A DNA stretch of 7,999 bases from Thermus kawarayensis JCM 12314 (GCA_001311545.1 BBBL01000065.1:1-7999), one strand, 5' to 3'. Positions 1-6,932 are shown, counted from the stretch's first letter. Numbers and translations: made by a program. The notes: generated by a model not told the origin, from the letters alone.

Positions 1-794
1 GGGGGCCTGGGCCTCCCGGCCAAGGGCTACGTGGACCACGGGCCCCTCCCCGAGCGCACCCTGGCCGCCCTCTCCGGGACGGGCTGGATCGGGAGAAGCG
101 GCTACTTCCTTTCCCAGGCCTTCGGGGTCCACGCCTTCCTCGGGGTCCTCCTTACCCCCCTGGAGGTGGAGGCGCCCCCCCTCCACCAGAACCGTTGCGG
201 CCGCTGTACCCGTTGCCTTGCCGCCTGCCCCACGGGAGCCCTCCTGGGGGACGGCACTGGACGCCCGCGCCTGCGTGAGCTACCTCACCATTGAGCACAA
301 GGGCTTCATCCCCCCTCCTCTGGCCGGGGATAGGGGACTGGCTTTTCGGCTGCGACCTCTGCGGGGAGGCTTGCCCCTGGGAGCGGTTCGGCAAGGTCTG
401 GAGGGGCTTCCGGCCCGAGCCCGGGCTCGCCCACCCAGACCTTCTGGACTTCTTCCGCCTCTCGGGGCGGGCCTTCCAAAGGAAGTACGCGGGTACCGCC
501 TTCCTCCGGGCGGGAAGGGCCCGCATGGCCCGGAACGCCCTCATCGTCCTCTTCCACCTGGGCCTCGGGGAGAGGCTCTTTTGGGAGGCCGCCCAAGACC
601 CAAGCCCCCTGGTCCGGCACACCGCCCTCCAGGCCCTCCATCTCCTGGGAAAGCCCCTGGACCCCTTCCTGAAGGACCCCGACCCCCGGGTCCGGAGGGA
701 AGCCCTACTCCTTTTGGAAGCGCCCGGTGCGGTAGACCTTCTCCAGGACCGAAGGGAGCCCCCAGGCCCGGAGGTCAAAGAGGAGGGGGCCTAG
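1..794 (+). CDS. queG: Epoxyqueuosine reductase QueG, 5' end outside window, frame broken twice
   Basis: QueG is a cytosolic cobalamin- and Fe-S-dependent enzyme that reduces epoxyqueuosine to queuosine in the wobble position of GUN-anticodon tRNAs. Three frames join into one protein. Frame 1 (1 to about 250) holds the conserved LPERTLAALSGTGWIG stretch and the first ferredoxin-type cluster motif, CGRCTRCLAACPTGAL. Frame 2 (about 250-315) holds LDARACVSYLTIEHKGFIP. Frame 3 (about 330-794) holds the second cluster motif, GCDLCGEACPWE, then HEAT-like repeats (DPSPLVRHTALQALHLLG, DPDPRVRREALLLLE), as in long QueG proteins. One base too many in the G run 246-250, and another within 310-329, explain both breaks. 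The N-terminal cobalamin-binding part lies left of the window. The last 90 bases overlap the phosphoesterase gene on the other strand, so the C-terminal tail is uncertain. Family assignment is firm; whether the breaks are real is not, and sequence error is more likely. Confidence 0.88.
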
Positions 795-1411
795 GTCGTA
801 GGGCACTTTGAGGAAGCGGGCCTCCAGGGTCTTGGTGTCCAGGACCATGGCGTCCGCCCCGTGCTCCCCGGTAAGGCTCAAGCCCACGCTCCCCGGGTCC
901 GCCACCACTCCCCTCCCCACCCGCCGCGCCAGGGGCAGGTGCCGCCCCCCGAGGAGGAGGACCTCCGCCCCGTAGCGCTCCAAGAATCCGTGGAGCTCCC
1001 GGGCCTCCCCCAGAAGGTCCACCTGGGCCTCGGGGTTGCCGGGCTTGCCGTGGAAGGCCACAAGGCGCATCTCCCCGTAGGTCCTGCGGTGGGAGAGCCT
1101 GAGGCGCGCAGGTAGGCGAGCTCCTTCTCCCCCAGTTGCGCCCGGGTCCACTCCAGGGTGGCCTTGCCGATCCCCTCAGGGAGGGGGCCGGGCAAGGGGT
1201 AGGCCACCCTTAAGTCCCAGGCCCCGGCGATGGCGGAAAGCCCCTCCTGCCAGATCTTGTGGATCACCTGCCGGGGGTGGGGCCCGTAGCCCACCAGGTC
1301 CCCGAGGACCAGGACCTCGTCCACGCCCTCGGCCCTCAGGGCCTCGAGGGCGGCCTCGAGGGCGGGCAGGTTGGCGTGGATGTCCGAGAGGAGCCCGAGG
1401 CGCATGTCCAT
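705..1411 (-). CDS. Calcineurin-like metallophosphoesterase family protein, one frameshift, degenerate active site
   Basis: The reconstructed protein has about 235 residues, normal for the small calcineurin-like phosphoesterases. It opens with the metal-binding motif SDIHANLPALEAAL (residues 9-22) and continues with VLGDLVGYGPHP. The 5' part lies in one frame (1411 to about 1105) and the 3' part in another (about 1104 to 705). The junction ELAYLRA / LRLSHRRTYGEMRLV is restored by one extra C opposite 1103-1104. Later motifs are VAFHGKPGNP, LLGGRHLPLARR and ADPGSVG. Two usual active-site motifs are altered: GNHD reads GAWD, and GHTH reads GGRH. Metal binding or catalysis may therefore be changed or lost (inference). 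The ATG at 1411 is preferred over the one at 1405 because GGGAAGGA lies about 7 bases upstream of it. The gene diverges from lnt and overlaps the 3' end of queG. The substrate is unknown. Confidence 0.8.
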
Positions 1412-1472
1412 TCTGCCATCCTTCCCGCCAAAGCCGGGTGCAAAGCGGCCAGGGAACCCTTATGGTGGAAGG
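1412..1472. promoter_or_regulatory. Divergent intergenic region of the phosphoesterase gene and lnt
   Basis: These 61 bases separate two divergent starts. On the - strand GGGAAGGA serves as ribosome binding site for the phosphoesterase. On the + strand TATGGT (1461-1466) is followed by exactly six bases and then the lnt GTG at 1473, the spacing expected for a leaderless transcript. No convincing -35 box is visible; GTGCAA at 1438-1443 matches TTGACA at only three positions. This assignment is inference. Confidence 0.45.
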
Positions 1473-2804
1473 GTGCGGGCCTTCCTCTTGGGCCTCCTCC
1501 TGGCCCTCACCCTGCCCCCCTTCCCCCTGGGCCTCCTCACCCCCCTGGTCCTGGCCTTCCTCCTAAGGGGGGGGTTCCGGGAGGGGTTCTGGATGGGGGT
1601 AGGGTTCTTTGGCCTTCACCTCCTCTGGCTTCCCCAAAGTTTCGCCGAAAACTTCGGCCCCTGGGGGGCGGTGCCCTTCCTTCCCCTGGTCCTCGTCAAG
1701 GCCCTCTCCTTCGGCCTCCTCTTCGCCCTCACCCCCACGCCCCTCATGCGGGTGGGGGGCTGGGTCCTCCTGGAGTGGCTCACGGAGCAAGGGGAGCTCG
1801 CCTTCCCCTGGGGGCTTCTGGGCTACGCCCTGGTGGAGGCCCCGGGGAGGGTCCTCGCCGCCCTAGGCGGGGTCTACCTCCTCTCCCTCCTGGTCCTCCT
1901 GGTGGCCCTTGGCCTCAGGGAGAGGCGGCTTTGGGTCCTCCTCCCCTGGACCCTCCTCTGGCTCCTTCCCCTCCCGCCCGCCAAGCCCGAGGGGAAGGCC
2001 CTCCTGGTCCAGGGGAACATCAACCCCCTGAAGAAGTACCAGGGGAAGCTGGACGAGGCGGTCTACCTGAGGCTCACCGAGGCCGGGCTAAAGGCCCACC
2101 CCGAGGCGGACCTGGTGGTCTGGCCAGAGACGGCGGTTTGGCAAATCCCCCGGGAGGTGGACACCCTCCTCCAGGGGCGGCCCCTCCTCACCGGCCTCAA
2201 CCTCTTCGGCCCCAACCGGGCGGTGCTCTACCGGGAGGGCAAGCTCCTCGGCCACTACGACAAGACCCGCCTCGTCCCCTTCGGGGAGCGCTTTCCCCTA
2301 CGGGAGGTTTTGGGCGGGGTCTACGCCTTCTTCTTCCGGGCCATGGGGCTTGGGGACCTGGCCGACCGCGTCCCCGGGGAAAGGGTGGTTCCCATGGGGC
2401 CCTTTGGGGTCATGATCTGCTACGAGTCCGTCTTTCCCTCCGTGGCCCGAAGCCTGGCGCGGGAAGGGGCGGGGGTCCTCGTCCTCCTCACCAACGACGC
2501 CTGGTTCGGCCCCTCCTTTGGGGGCAGGCAGCACTTCGCCCTGGGACGCTTAAGGGCGGTGGAGACGGGGCGCTGGCTCCTCAGGGCCGGGAACGACGGG
2601 ATCACCGCAAGCGTTGACCCATTCGGCCGGGTGGTGGCGGAAATCCCCCCGCACCAAGAGGGTTTCCTCCTCGCCCCTTACGCCCTAAAGACGGGCCTCA
2701 CCCCTTACGCCCGCTTCGGGGACTGGGCGGTGGGCCTGGCGTTGACCATCTTCCTCCTTGGCCTTATCCTTAGGGTGCGTCCGCCGGGGTGGCGGAACCG
2801 GTAG
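1473..2804 (+). CDS. lnt: Apolipoprotein N-acyltransferase Lnt
   Basis: Lnt is an inner-membrane enzyme that transfers an acyl chain from phospholipid to the amino group of the N-terminal cysteine of lipoproteins, the last step of lipoprotein maturation. The 443-residue frame is intact. Residues 1 to about 165 are almost continuous hydrophobic Leu/Phe/Gly-rich membrane segments. From about residue 172 a nitrilase-type domain follows, opening ALLVQGNINPLKKYQGKLDE. Its expected catalytic triad is visible as E219 (VVWPETAVW), K264 (YDKTRLVPFGE) and C316 (VMICYESVFP). The conserved LTNDAWFG and TGRWLLRAGNDGITA stretches come next, and a final membrane helix near residues 418-435. The open frame extends upstream to 1371, but residues before 1473 are not hydrophobic or family-like and would overlap the phosphoesterase start, so GTG 1473 is chosen. 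The 3' end runs 22 bases into tRNA-Leu, and the stop TAG lies in the tRNA D-loop sequence. Confidence 0.95.
   Translation: MRAFLLGLLLALTLPPFPLGLLTPLVLAFLLRGGFREGFWMGVGFFGLHLLWLPQSFAENFGPWGAVPFLPLVLVKALSFGLLFALTPTPLMRVGGWVLLEWLTEQGELAFPWGLLGYALVEAPGRVLAALGGVYLLSLLVLLVALGLRERRLWVLLPWTLLWLLPLPPAKPEGKALLVQGNINPLKKYQGKLDEAVYLRLTEAGLKAHPEADLVVWPETAVWQIPREVDTLLQGRPLLTGLNLFGPNRAVLYREGKLLGHYDKTRLVPFGERFPLREVLGGVYAFFFRAMGLGDLADRVPGERVVPMGPFGVMICYESVFPSVARSLAREGAGVLVLLTNDAWFGPSFGGRQHFALGRLRAVETGRWLLRAGNDGITASVDPFGRVVAEIPPHQEGFLLAPYALKTGLTPYARFGDWAVGLALTIFLLGLILRVRPPGWRNR
2742..2770 (+). promoter_or_regulatory. Sigma-70-type promoter for tRNA-Leu, inside lnt
   Basis: TTGACC (2742-2747) and TATCCT (2765-2770) are separated by exactly 17 bases. 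This is the best -35/-10 pair I found in the window. Transcription would start near 2777, about six bases before the mature tRNA 5' end at 2783. The elements lie in codons for the last membrane helix of Lnt. The pair is seen directly; its activity is inferred from spacing and position. Confidence 0.7.
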
Positions 2805-2869
2805 ACGCGGCAGACTCAAAATCTGCTGTCCGCAAGGACGTGCGGGTTCGAGTCCCGCCCCCGGCACCA
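2783..2869 (+). tRNA. tRNA-Leu, anticodon CAA
   Basis: A complete 87-base class II tRNA with encoded CCA. The acceptor stem GCCGGGG (2783-2789) pairs with CCCCGGC (2859-2865), followed by A73 and CCA (2867-2869). The D stem is GCG/CGC (2792-2794 with 2806-2808), with the conserved GGTAG in its loop. The anticodon stem GCAGA/TCTGC (2810-2814 with 2822-2826) closes loop CTCAAAA, giving anticodon CAA at 2817-2819, which reads UUG leucine codons. The long variable arm is GTCC-GCAA-GGAC. The T arm is GCGGG-TTCGAGT-CCCGC. The first 22 bases also encode the last residues and stop of Lnt. The gene has its own promoter and terminator. Confidence 0.97.
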
Positions 2870-2870
2870 A

Positions 2871-2890
2871 AAGGCCCCTTCGGGGGCCTT
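2871..2890. terminator. Bidirectional hairpin terminator between tRNA-Leu and the YkoF-methyltransferase gene
   Basis: AAGGCCCC (2871-2878) and GGGGCCTT (2883-2890) form a perfect 8-bp stem closed by the stable tetraloop TTCG. The hairpin begins two bases after the tRNA CCA end. On the - strand it is followed by a short run of T residues (CCTTTTGG), and the stop codon of the convergent gene (TAA, 2891-2889) sits at its edge. One hairpin probably ends transcription from both sides. Confidence 0.8.
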
Positions 2891-3631
2891 AGGCTTTATC
2901 CCAAAGGGCGAGGACATAGCCTTCCTCCACCCGGAAGCGGGGCGGGCTTCCCAAGGCCTCCCGGAAGAGGGCCTCCAAGGCTTCCAGGGAAAGCCGCCGG
3001 GCGAGGAGCGGCCCCACCTCCTCCTCCCGGTAAGGCCACTCCAAGACGGCCACCCGCCTGGCCACCCGGGAGGCCTCCTTTAGGGCCGGGATGGGGTCCA
3101 GGTGGTGGAGGGCGAGGCCGAAGAAGGCCAGGTCAAAGCTATCCTCGGGGAAGGGCAGGGCCTCGGCCCGCCCCTCCACGAACCGGGCCCCCTTCACCCT
3201 GGCCCGGGCCACCTCGAGGCGGTCCGCCCGGGGGTCCAGGCCCACGGTGAAGAGGCCCAAGGCGGCGAAAGCCTCGGCGAAGACCCCGGTGCCGGTGCCG
3301 ATGTCCAGGGCGCTCTTGGCCTCCAAGCTTCCAGGGCCTTGCGGGCCACCTCCCCGGGGGGAAAGCGCCTGAGCCTTTCCTCGCTGCGGAAGGGGTCCTT
3401 AGCCTCGCAGGCGTTGGTGAAAAGGGCCCACATGACCAACGCCCCCTCCTCCGCCGCCTTCTGAAAGGCCCTTTGCAGGGTGAGGAAGACCGCCTCCTCC
3501 TCCCCGGAAACCTCCGAGTGGGTGGGGAAGACGCGGTAGCTCGCCCCGCTTTCCTCCAGGGCCAGGAGGGCCTTCTCCACCGCCTTGTAGTCCCCTTGGA
3601 GGAGGGGATAAAGGGCGAAGAGGGCCTTCAC
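2889..3631 (-). CDS. YkoF-domain / class I SAM methyltransferase fusion, one frameshift
   Basis: The reconstructed protein is about 247 residues. Residues 1 to about 78 (KALFALYPLLQGDYKAVEKA through ALFTNAC) resemble a YkoF-type domain, known in other proteins to bind thiamine or its hydroxymethylpyrimidine part. Without a stop or new start codon this continues as KDPFRSEERLRRFPPGEVARK, which looks like the N-terminal helices of a class I methyltransferase. It is followed by SAM-binding motif I (ALDIGTGTGVFAEAF), GLDPRADRL, EALPFPEDSFDLAFFGLALHHL, and a C-terminal VLEWPYREEEVGPLL region. The frame breaks at about 3322-3332, where one base is missing. I prefer the GTG start at 3631. It overlaps the preceding gene's stop as GTGA, and GGGGAG (3643-3638) lies six bases upstream. 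An ATG at 3637 is the alternative. Substrates are unknown. The fusion itself could reflect another unseen sequence error. Confidence 0.72.
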
Positions 3632-4266
3632 CGCCATCTCCCCAAGTATAGGGCGGGGCGGTTCCCGGCCCGCCTTCCCGCAAGGTCCGCCTCCTCGTAG
3701 GGGGGCTTAGCCTCGGGGGCAAGAAACACCGCCTCCCCCTCCGCCTCAGGGGGCCCCAGGAGGGCCTTCAGATCCTCCCGGGTGAGGAAGCGGGCCGCGG
3801 CCCAGGGAAGCACCCCCTTCTCCCCGAGCCTCCGGTAGAGGGCGGCCCAGGGGGAGAGGGCCTCCAGAATCCCCACCAGGAGGGCCCCGCCCGGGCGGAG
3901 GACCCGCCTGGCCTCGAGAAGGACCCGCCCCACCTCCTCCACGAACTCCAAGGTGGTGAAGAGGAGGACCACGTCAAAGCCCGCCTCGGGAAAGGGCAGG
4001 GCCTCGCCCCGGGCCCGCACCCAGGTGGCCTCGGGCACCTGCCTCCTACCCACGGCGAGCATGGCCTCGGAGGGCTCCACCCCCACCTTCCCGGGGTAAG
4101 GAAGGCGCCTGAGCCAGTAGCCGGTCCCCGCGCCCACCTCGAGGAGGCTCTTCCCCTCCGGAAGAAGCCCCTTTAGAGCCCTCTCCTCCTCGGCGATGAC
4201 GAAGGCCCCCAAGGGGGTCCCATACCAGTCCTCGTAGGCCTCGGCCAAGGGGGCGAAGGGGTCCAC
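3628..4266 (-). CDS. Class I SAM-dependent methyltransferase (Methyltransf_11 type)
   Basis: An intact 212-residue soluble protein. SAM-binding motif I reads SLLEVGAGTGYWLRRL (about residues 40-55), followed by acidic GVEPSEAML, then EALPFPEAGFDVVLLFTTLEFV and the typical post-core RVLRPGGALLVGI. These features place it in the broad UbiE/Methyltransf_11 group. The C-terminal part, rich in Glu and Ala, shows no recognisable substrate domain, so the substrate cannot be named. The GTG at 4266 is the only plausible start, because no other start codon precedes motif I until far inside. It lies four bases after the alpha-glucosidase stop, and its TGA overlaps the GTG of the next gene, so the two methyltransferases are probably translationally coupled. 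They share EALPFPE and may be distant paralogues. Confidence 0.85.
   Translation of the reverse strand: MDPFAPLAEAYEDWYGTPLGAFVIAEEERALKGLLPEGKSLLEVGAGTGYWLRRLPYPGKVGVEPSEAMLAVGRRQVPEATWVRARGEALPFPEAGFDVVLLFTTLEFVEEVGRVLLEARRVLRPGGALLVGILEALSPWAALYRRLGEKGVLPWAAARFLTREDLKALLGPPEAEGEAVFLAPEAKPPYEEADLAGRRAGNRPALYLGRWR
3638..3650 (-). promoter_or_regulatory. Ribosome binding site and possible -10 box for the YkoF-methyltransferase gene
   Basis: GGGGAG (3643-3638) lies six bases before GTG 3631 and directly abuts ATG 3637, which favours the GTG start. TATACT (3650-3645) lies seven bases before ATG 3637 and could serve as the -10 of a separate leaderless transcript. Both are inside the end of the upstream methyltransferase gene. 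No -35 box is evident. Confidence 0.45.
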
Positions 4267-4278
4267 GCCCCTAGTCTA
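4267..4278 (-). promoter_or_regulatory. Possible -10 box (TAGACT) for leaderless transcription of the methyltransferase gene
   Basis: TAGACT (4278-4273) overlaps the last codons and stop of the alpha-glucosidase gene (CTA GAC TAG). It is followed by six bases and then the GTG start at 4266. The -35 region is weak (CCGACG at about 18 bases). The same nonamer and spacing occur before ttuB. Inference from pattern only. Confidence 0.4.
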
Positions 4279-5853
4279 GCCGCACCACCACGCCCTCGTC
4301 GGGGCGCAAAAGAAGCCTCTCCCCCACCTCCTCCTCCCAGTCCAGGTAGGTGGAAAGGGCCACCCTCCCCCCGCGGGGAAGCTCCAGGGCCTTCTCCCTC
4401 TCCGTGAGGTTCAGGGCCACGAGCCACCCCTCCCCCCGGAGGTAGGCGTAGACCCCGTCCCTCGCCCGGTAGGTGCGGTAGGCCCCATAGAGGAGGTCCG
4501 GGTCCTTCCTCAAGGCCATGAGGCGCTTCACCAGGTGGAGCATGGAGCGGGGGTCCTTCTCCTGGAAGGCCACGTTGCGGGTCTGGTAGTCAGGGTTCAC
4601 GGGAAGCCAGGGTTCCACCGTGGAGAAGCCCGCGAAAGGCGTGTCGTCCCACTGCATGGGGGTCCGCTCGGGGTCCCGGCCCGGGGGAAGGCCGTGCTCC
4701 CCCAGGCGGCCTTTCTGCCTTAGGGCTGCGGGGTCCTGTACCTTCTCCGGGGGGATCTCCCGTTTTGCATGCCGATCTCGTCCCCGTAGTACCAGGTGGG
4801 GGTGCCCCTTAAGGTGAAGAGGAGGGTGGCCGCCACCCGGGCCCCTGCCTCCCCCAGGCGGGAGGCGAGGCGAGGCTGGTCGTGGTTCCCCAGGACCAGT
4901 TGGGCCAGTCCCAGGGGGTGAGGAGGCTCTCGTACTCCTCCACGATGCGGGCCAGGTTCTCGGGCCGCCAGTCGGGAAGCCCCCGGAAGATGAGGTGGAA
5001 GTTGAAGGGCAGGTGGCACCCCGCCTGGTAGTAGCGCACCAGCTGCGGGAAGGGCAGGTAAATCTCCCCCACCATCACCCGCTCTCGGCCGGGCTCCGAG
5101 AACTCGTCCAGGACCTGGCGCATCTCCCGCACGTAGGCGTAGGTCTCCGGCTGGTCCTCGGTGAAGACGTGGAGGTGGCGGCCCCGGTCCCACATGCCCG
5201 GGCGCCACTCGGGGTTGCCGGGCTCGTCCCGCAGGAGGAGGTCCTCGGCCAGAAGCCAGAGGACGTCTACCCGGAAGCCGTCTACCCCCCGCCTCAGCCA
5301 GAAGCGCATGGCCTCCTTGACGGCCTCCCGCACCTCGGGGTTACGCCAGTTGAGGTCGGGCTGCTCGGGAAGGAACTGGTGCAGGTAGTACTGGCCCGTG
5401 GCCTCGTCCAGGGTCCAGGCGGGGCCGCCGAAGAAGCTCTGCCAGTTGTTGGGGGGGCCGCCATCCGGCCCAGGGTCCGCCCAGACGTACCAGTTGCGCT
5501 TGGGGTTGTTCCGGGAAGCGCGGGACTCCAGGAACCAGGGGTGCTCGCTGGAGGTGTGGTTGGGGACGAGGTCTATGAGGACCTTAGCCCCAGGGCGTGG
5601 GCTTCCTCTAGGAGCGGTCAAAGTCCTCCAGGGTCCCGAAGATGGGGTCCACATCGCAGTAGTCGGCCACGTCGTAGCCGAAGTCCTTCATGGGGCTTTT
5701 GTAGAAGGGGGAAAGCCAGACCGCCCCCACCCCCAGGGACTTCAGGTAGGGAAGCCGCCTGCGGACGCCCTCGAGGTCCCCGACGCCGTCCCCGTTGGTG
5801 TCCTGGAAGCTCCGGGGGTAGACCTGGTAGATGACCGCCTCTTTCCACCACAT
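4271..5853 (-). CDS. Alpha-glucosidase, GH13 oligo-1,6-glucosidase type, frame broken four times
   Basis: This cytosolic glycoside hydrolase releases glucose from the non-reducing end of short alpha-glucans. Once repaired it has about 528 residues, the length of the Thermus enzyme it closely resembles (often called aglA). Visible features in order: [12 protein letters not shown], calcium-site [33 protein letters not shown], specificity motif QPDLNW, nucleophile D197 in GFRVDV, acid/base E264 in MVGEIYLP, D326 in [19 protein letters not shown], and a C-terminal beta domain ending VVRLD. Single bases are missing near 5611-5615, in the C run 5588-5591, near 4896-4897 and near 4759-4761. Between the last break and the ATG at 4657 the repaired frame reads the expected [16 protein letters not shown] region. 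ATG 5853 is chosen because it starts the conserved domain; the frame stays open upstream to 5967 with no family-like residues. Four losses in one gene could mean a pseudogene, but the other breaks here argue for sequence error. Confidence 0.9.
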
Positions 5854-5865
5854 GGCCTCAGTGTA
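5854..5865 (-). promoter_or_regulatory. Possible -10 box (TACACT) for leaderless transcription of the alpha-glucosidase gene
   Basis: TACACT (5865-5860) is followed by six bases (GAGGCC) and then the ATG at 5853. A weak -35 candidate, TGGAAG (5889-5884), lies 18 bases upstream. GAGG could instead act as a ribosome binding site, but it is only two bases from the ATG, too close to be typical. Inferred from spacing. Confidence 0.45.
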
Positions 5866-5895
5866 CACCCGGGCCTGGAAGCTCTTCCACAGGCT

Positions 5896-5930
5896 GGCAG
5901 GGGGAAACCCCCTGCCCCCCGTGGCGGGGG
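5896..5930. terminator. Adjacent GC hairpins between ttuA and the alpha-glucosidase gene
   Basis: GGCAGGGGG (5896-5904), AAA and CCCCCTGCC (5908-5916) form a perfect 9-bp stem with a three-base loop. CCCCCG (5916-5921), TGG and CGGGGG (5925-5930) form a second 6-bp stem right beside it. On the - strand both lie downstream of the ttuA stop (5968) and upstream of the alpha-glucosidase promoter candidate, the right place to end ttuA transcription. Neither has a T run, so an ordinary intrinsic terminator is not proven; a role in mRNA stability or pausing is possible. The remainder of 5854-5967 shows nothing else clear. Confidence 0.5.
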
Positions 5931-5967
5931 TGGAGGCCTTTATGTGGCAGAGCCAAGGCGTGGACAC

Positions 5968-6931
5968 TTAGCCCACGCGGAGGGGCTCCACGCGGGGCCG
6001 GAAAGCGGCCTCTTCCGGCAAAAGCCGCCGCCTCTTGGCCCGGCGGTAGACGGCGTCCCACATGCGGCAGAAGGAGCAGACCGCCCCCGTGGTGGGGTAG
6101 CCGCACCGCTGGCACTCCCTTAGGTCCACCCCTTCCTCGGCCTTCAGGCGGGGCTGGATCTTCTCCAGAAATCCCTCCAGAAGGCGAAGCTTGGCCCCGG
6201 GCATGGCCCGCTCCACCAGGTTCAAGGCCTCCTTGTAGAGGAGGCTCTTGGCCCCCTTGGCGTTGGGGCACTCCTCGTGGAGGTAGCGGATGCCCCGAAG
6301 GAGGGCGTAGGAGAGGACCTCCCGCTCGGTAAAGCGGTAGAAGGGCTTGACCCGGGCGGCGAGGCCGGGCCTTTCCGGCAGGACAGGCCCCTGGCGGACC
6401 AGGGCGTCTTCCTGCGGGTTTAAGAGGTTCCCGAAGAGGACAGCGGCCTCGTCGTCCAGGTTGTGCCCCGTGGCCACCGCCCGGAAGCCCTCCTCCACCG
6501 CCACCTGGTTGAGGATGTACCGCTTGGAGAGGCCGCAGGCGGAGCAGGCCACCCGCCCGGAAAGCTCGGCAAGCTCGGGGACGCCAAAGCCGTAGGCCTC
6601 CTTTAGGTCCACCACCAAAAGCTCCAGGCCCCTTTCCTTGGCGAAGGCTGGGTGGCCTCGAGGCTCCTTCTGGAGTACTCCCCGATGCCGAGCTCTATGT
6701 GGAGCCCCACCGCCTCGTAGCCCAGGCGGGAGAGCACGTCCCAAAGGGCCAGGGAGTCCTTCCCCCCCGATACCGCCACCAGGACCCTCTCCCCGGGGAA
6801 GAGCATCCGGTGGCGGCGGATGGCCCTTTCCGTTTCCTTGACAAACCAGTCCAGGTAGTGCTCCCGGCAGAGGGCGAGCCCCCGGGACTTCATCTCCACC
6901 TGGGCCTTCTCCCACAGACCTTGCAGACCAC
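5968..6931 (-). CDS. ttuA: tRNA-5-methyluridine(54) 2-sulfurtransferase TtuA, frame broken twice
   Basis: TtuA installs the 2-thio group of 5-methyl-2-thiouridine at tRNA position 54, which stabilises tRNA at high temperature; it takes sulfur from TtuB thiocarboxylate. The repaired protein is about 321 residues. It has an N-terminal zinc finger (C3, C6, C22, H25), the ATP-pyrophosphatase P-loop SGGKDS at 55-60, and the cluster cysteines in RVACSACGLSKRY and HEECPNAKGAKS. ATGHNLDDEAAVLFGNLLN follows, then a C-terminal zinc finger (CQRCGYPTTGAVCSFC). One base is missing in the G run opposite 6911-6913, just after CKVCG, and one near 6646-6650 (SLEATQ / AFAKERGLELLVVDL). The start is GTG 6931. 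It lies one base after the ttuB stop with GGAGGG four bases upstream, and it is needed to include C3 and C6. TtuA supports growth at high temperature in T. thermophilus, so two real frameshifts are unlikely. Confidence 0.93.
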
Positions 6932-6932
6932 G

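Noticed and set aside
1371..1472. N-terminal extension of Lnt
   Set aside because: It would overlap the divergent phosphoesterase gene and adds a charged, non-hydrophobic stretch before the first membrane helix.
1259..2617. 452-codon open frame on the + strand overlapping lnt
   Set aside because: It is an extremely Pro/Gly/Arg-rich shadow of lnt in another frame with no domain. The lnt frame has the catalytic triad and membrane segments.
2789..3250. Open frame starting in the tRNA and running across the terminator
   Set aside because: It covers a tRNA, a hairpin and the antisense of a methyltransferase, and becomes proline-rich low-complexity sequence.
4759..5615. Programmed frameshifting or a true pseudogene in the alpha-glucosidase gene
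   Set aside because: Four separate sites without a common slippery sequence, and similar breaks in neighbouring unrelated genes, fit sequence error better; not excluded without reads.
4995..5834. 279-codon open frame on the + strand
   Set aside because: It is antisense to the alpha-glucosidase gene, whose conserved motifs lie on the - strand; long antisense frames are expected at this GC content.
5854..5967. N-terminal extension of the alpha-glucosidase
   Set aside because: The frame is open but the residues are not family-like, and the region contains hairpins and a promoter candidate. The conserved protein begins at ATG 5853.
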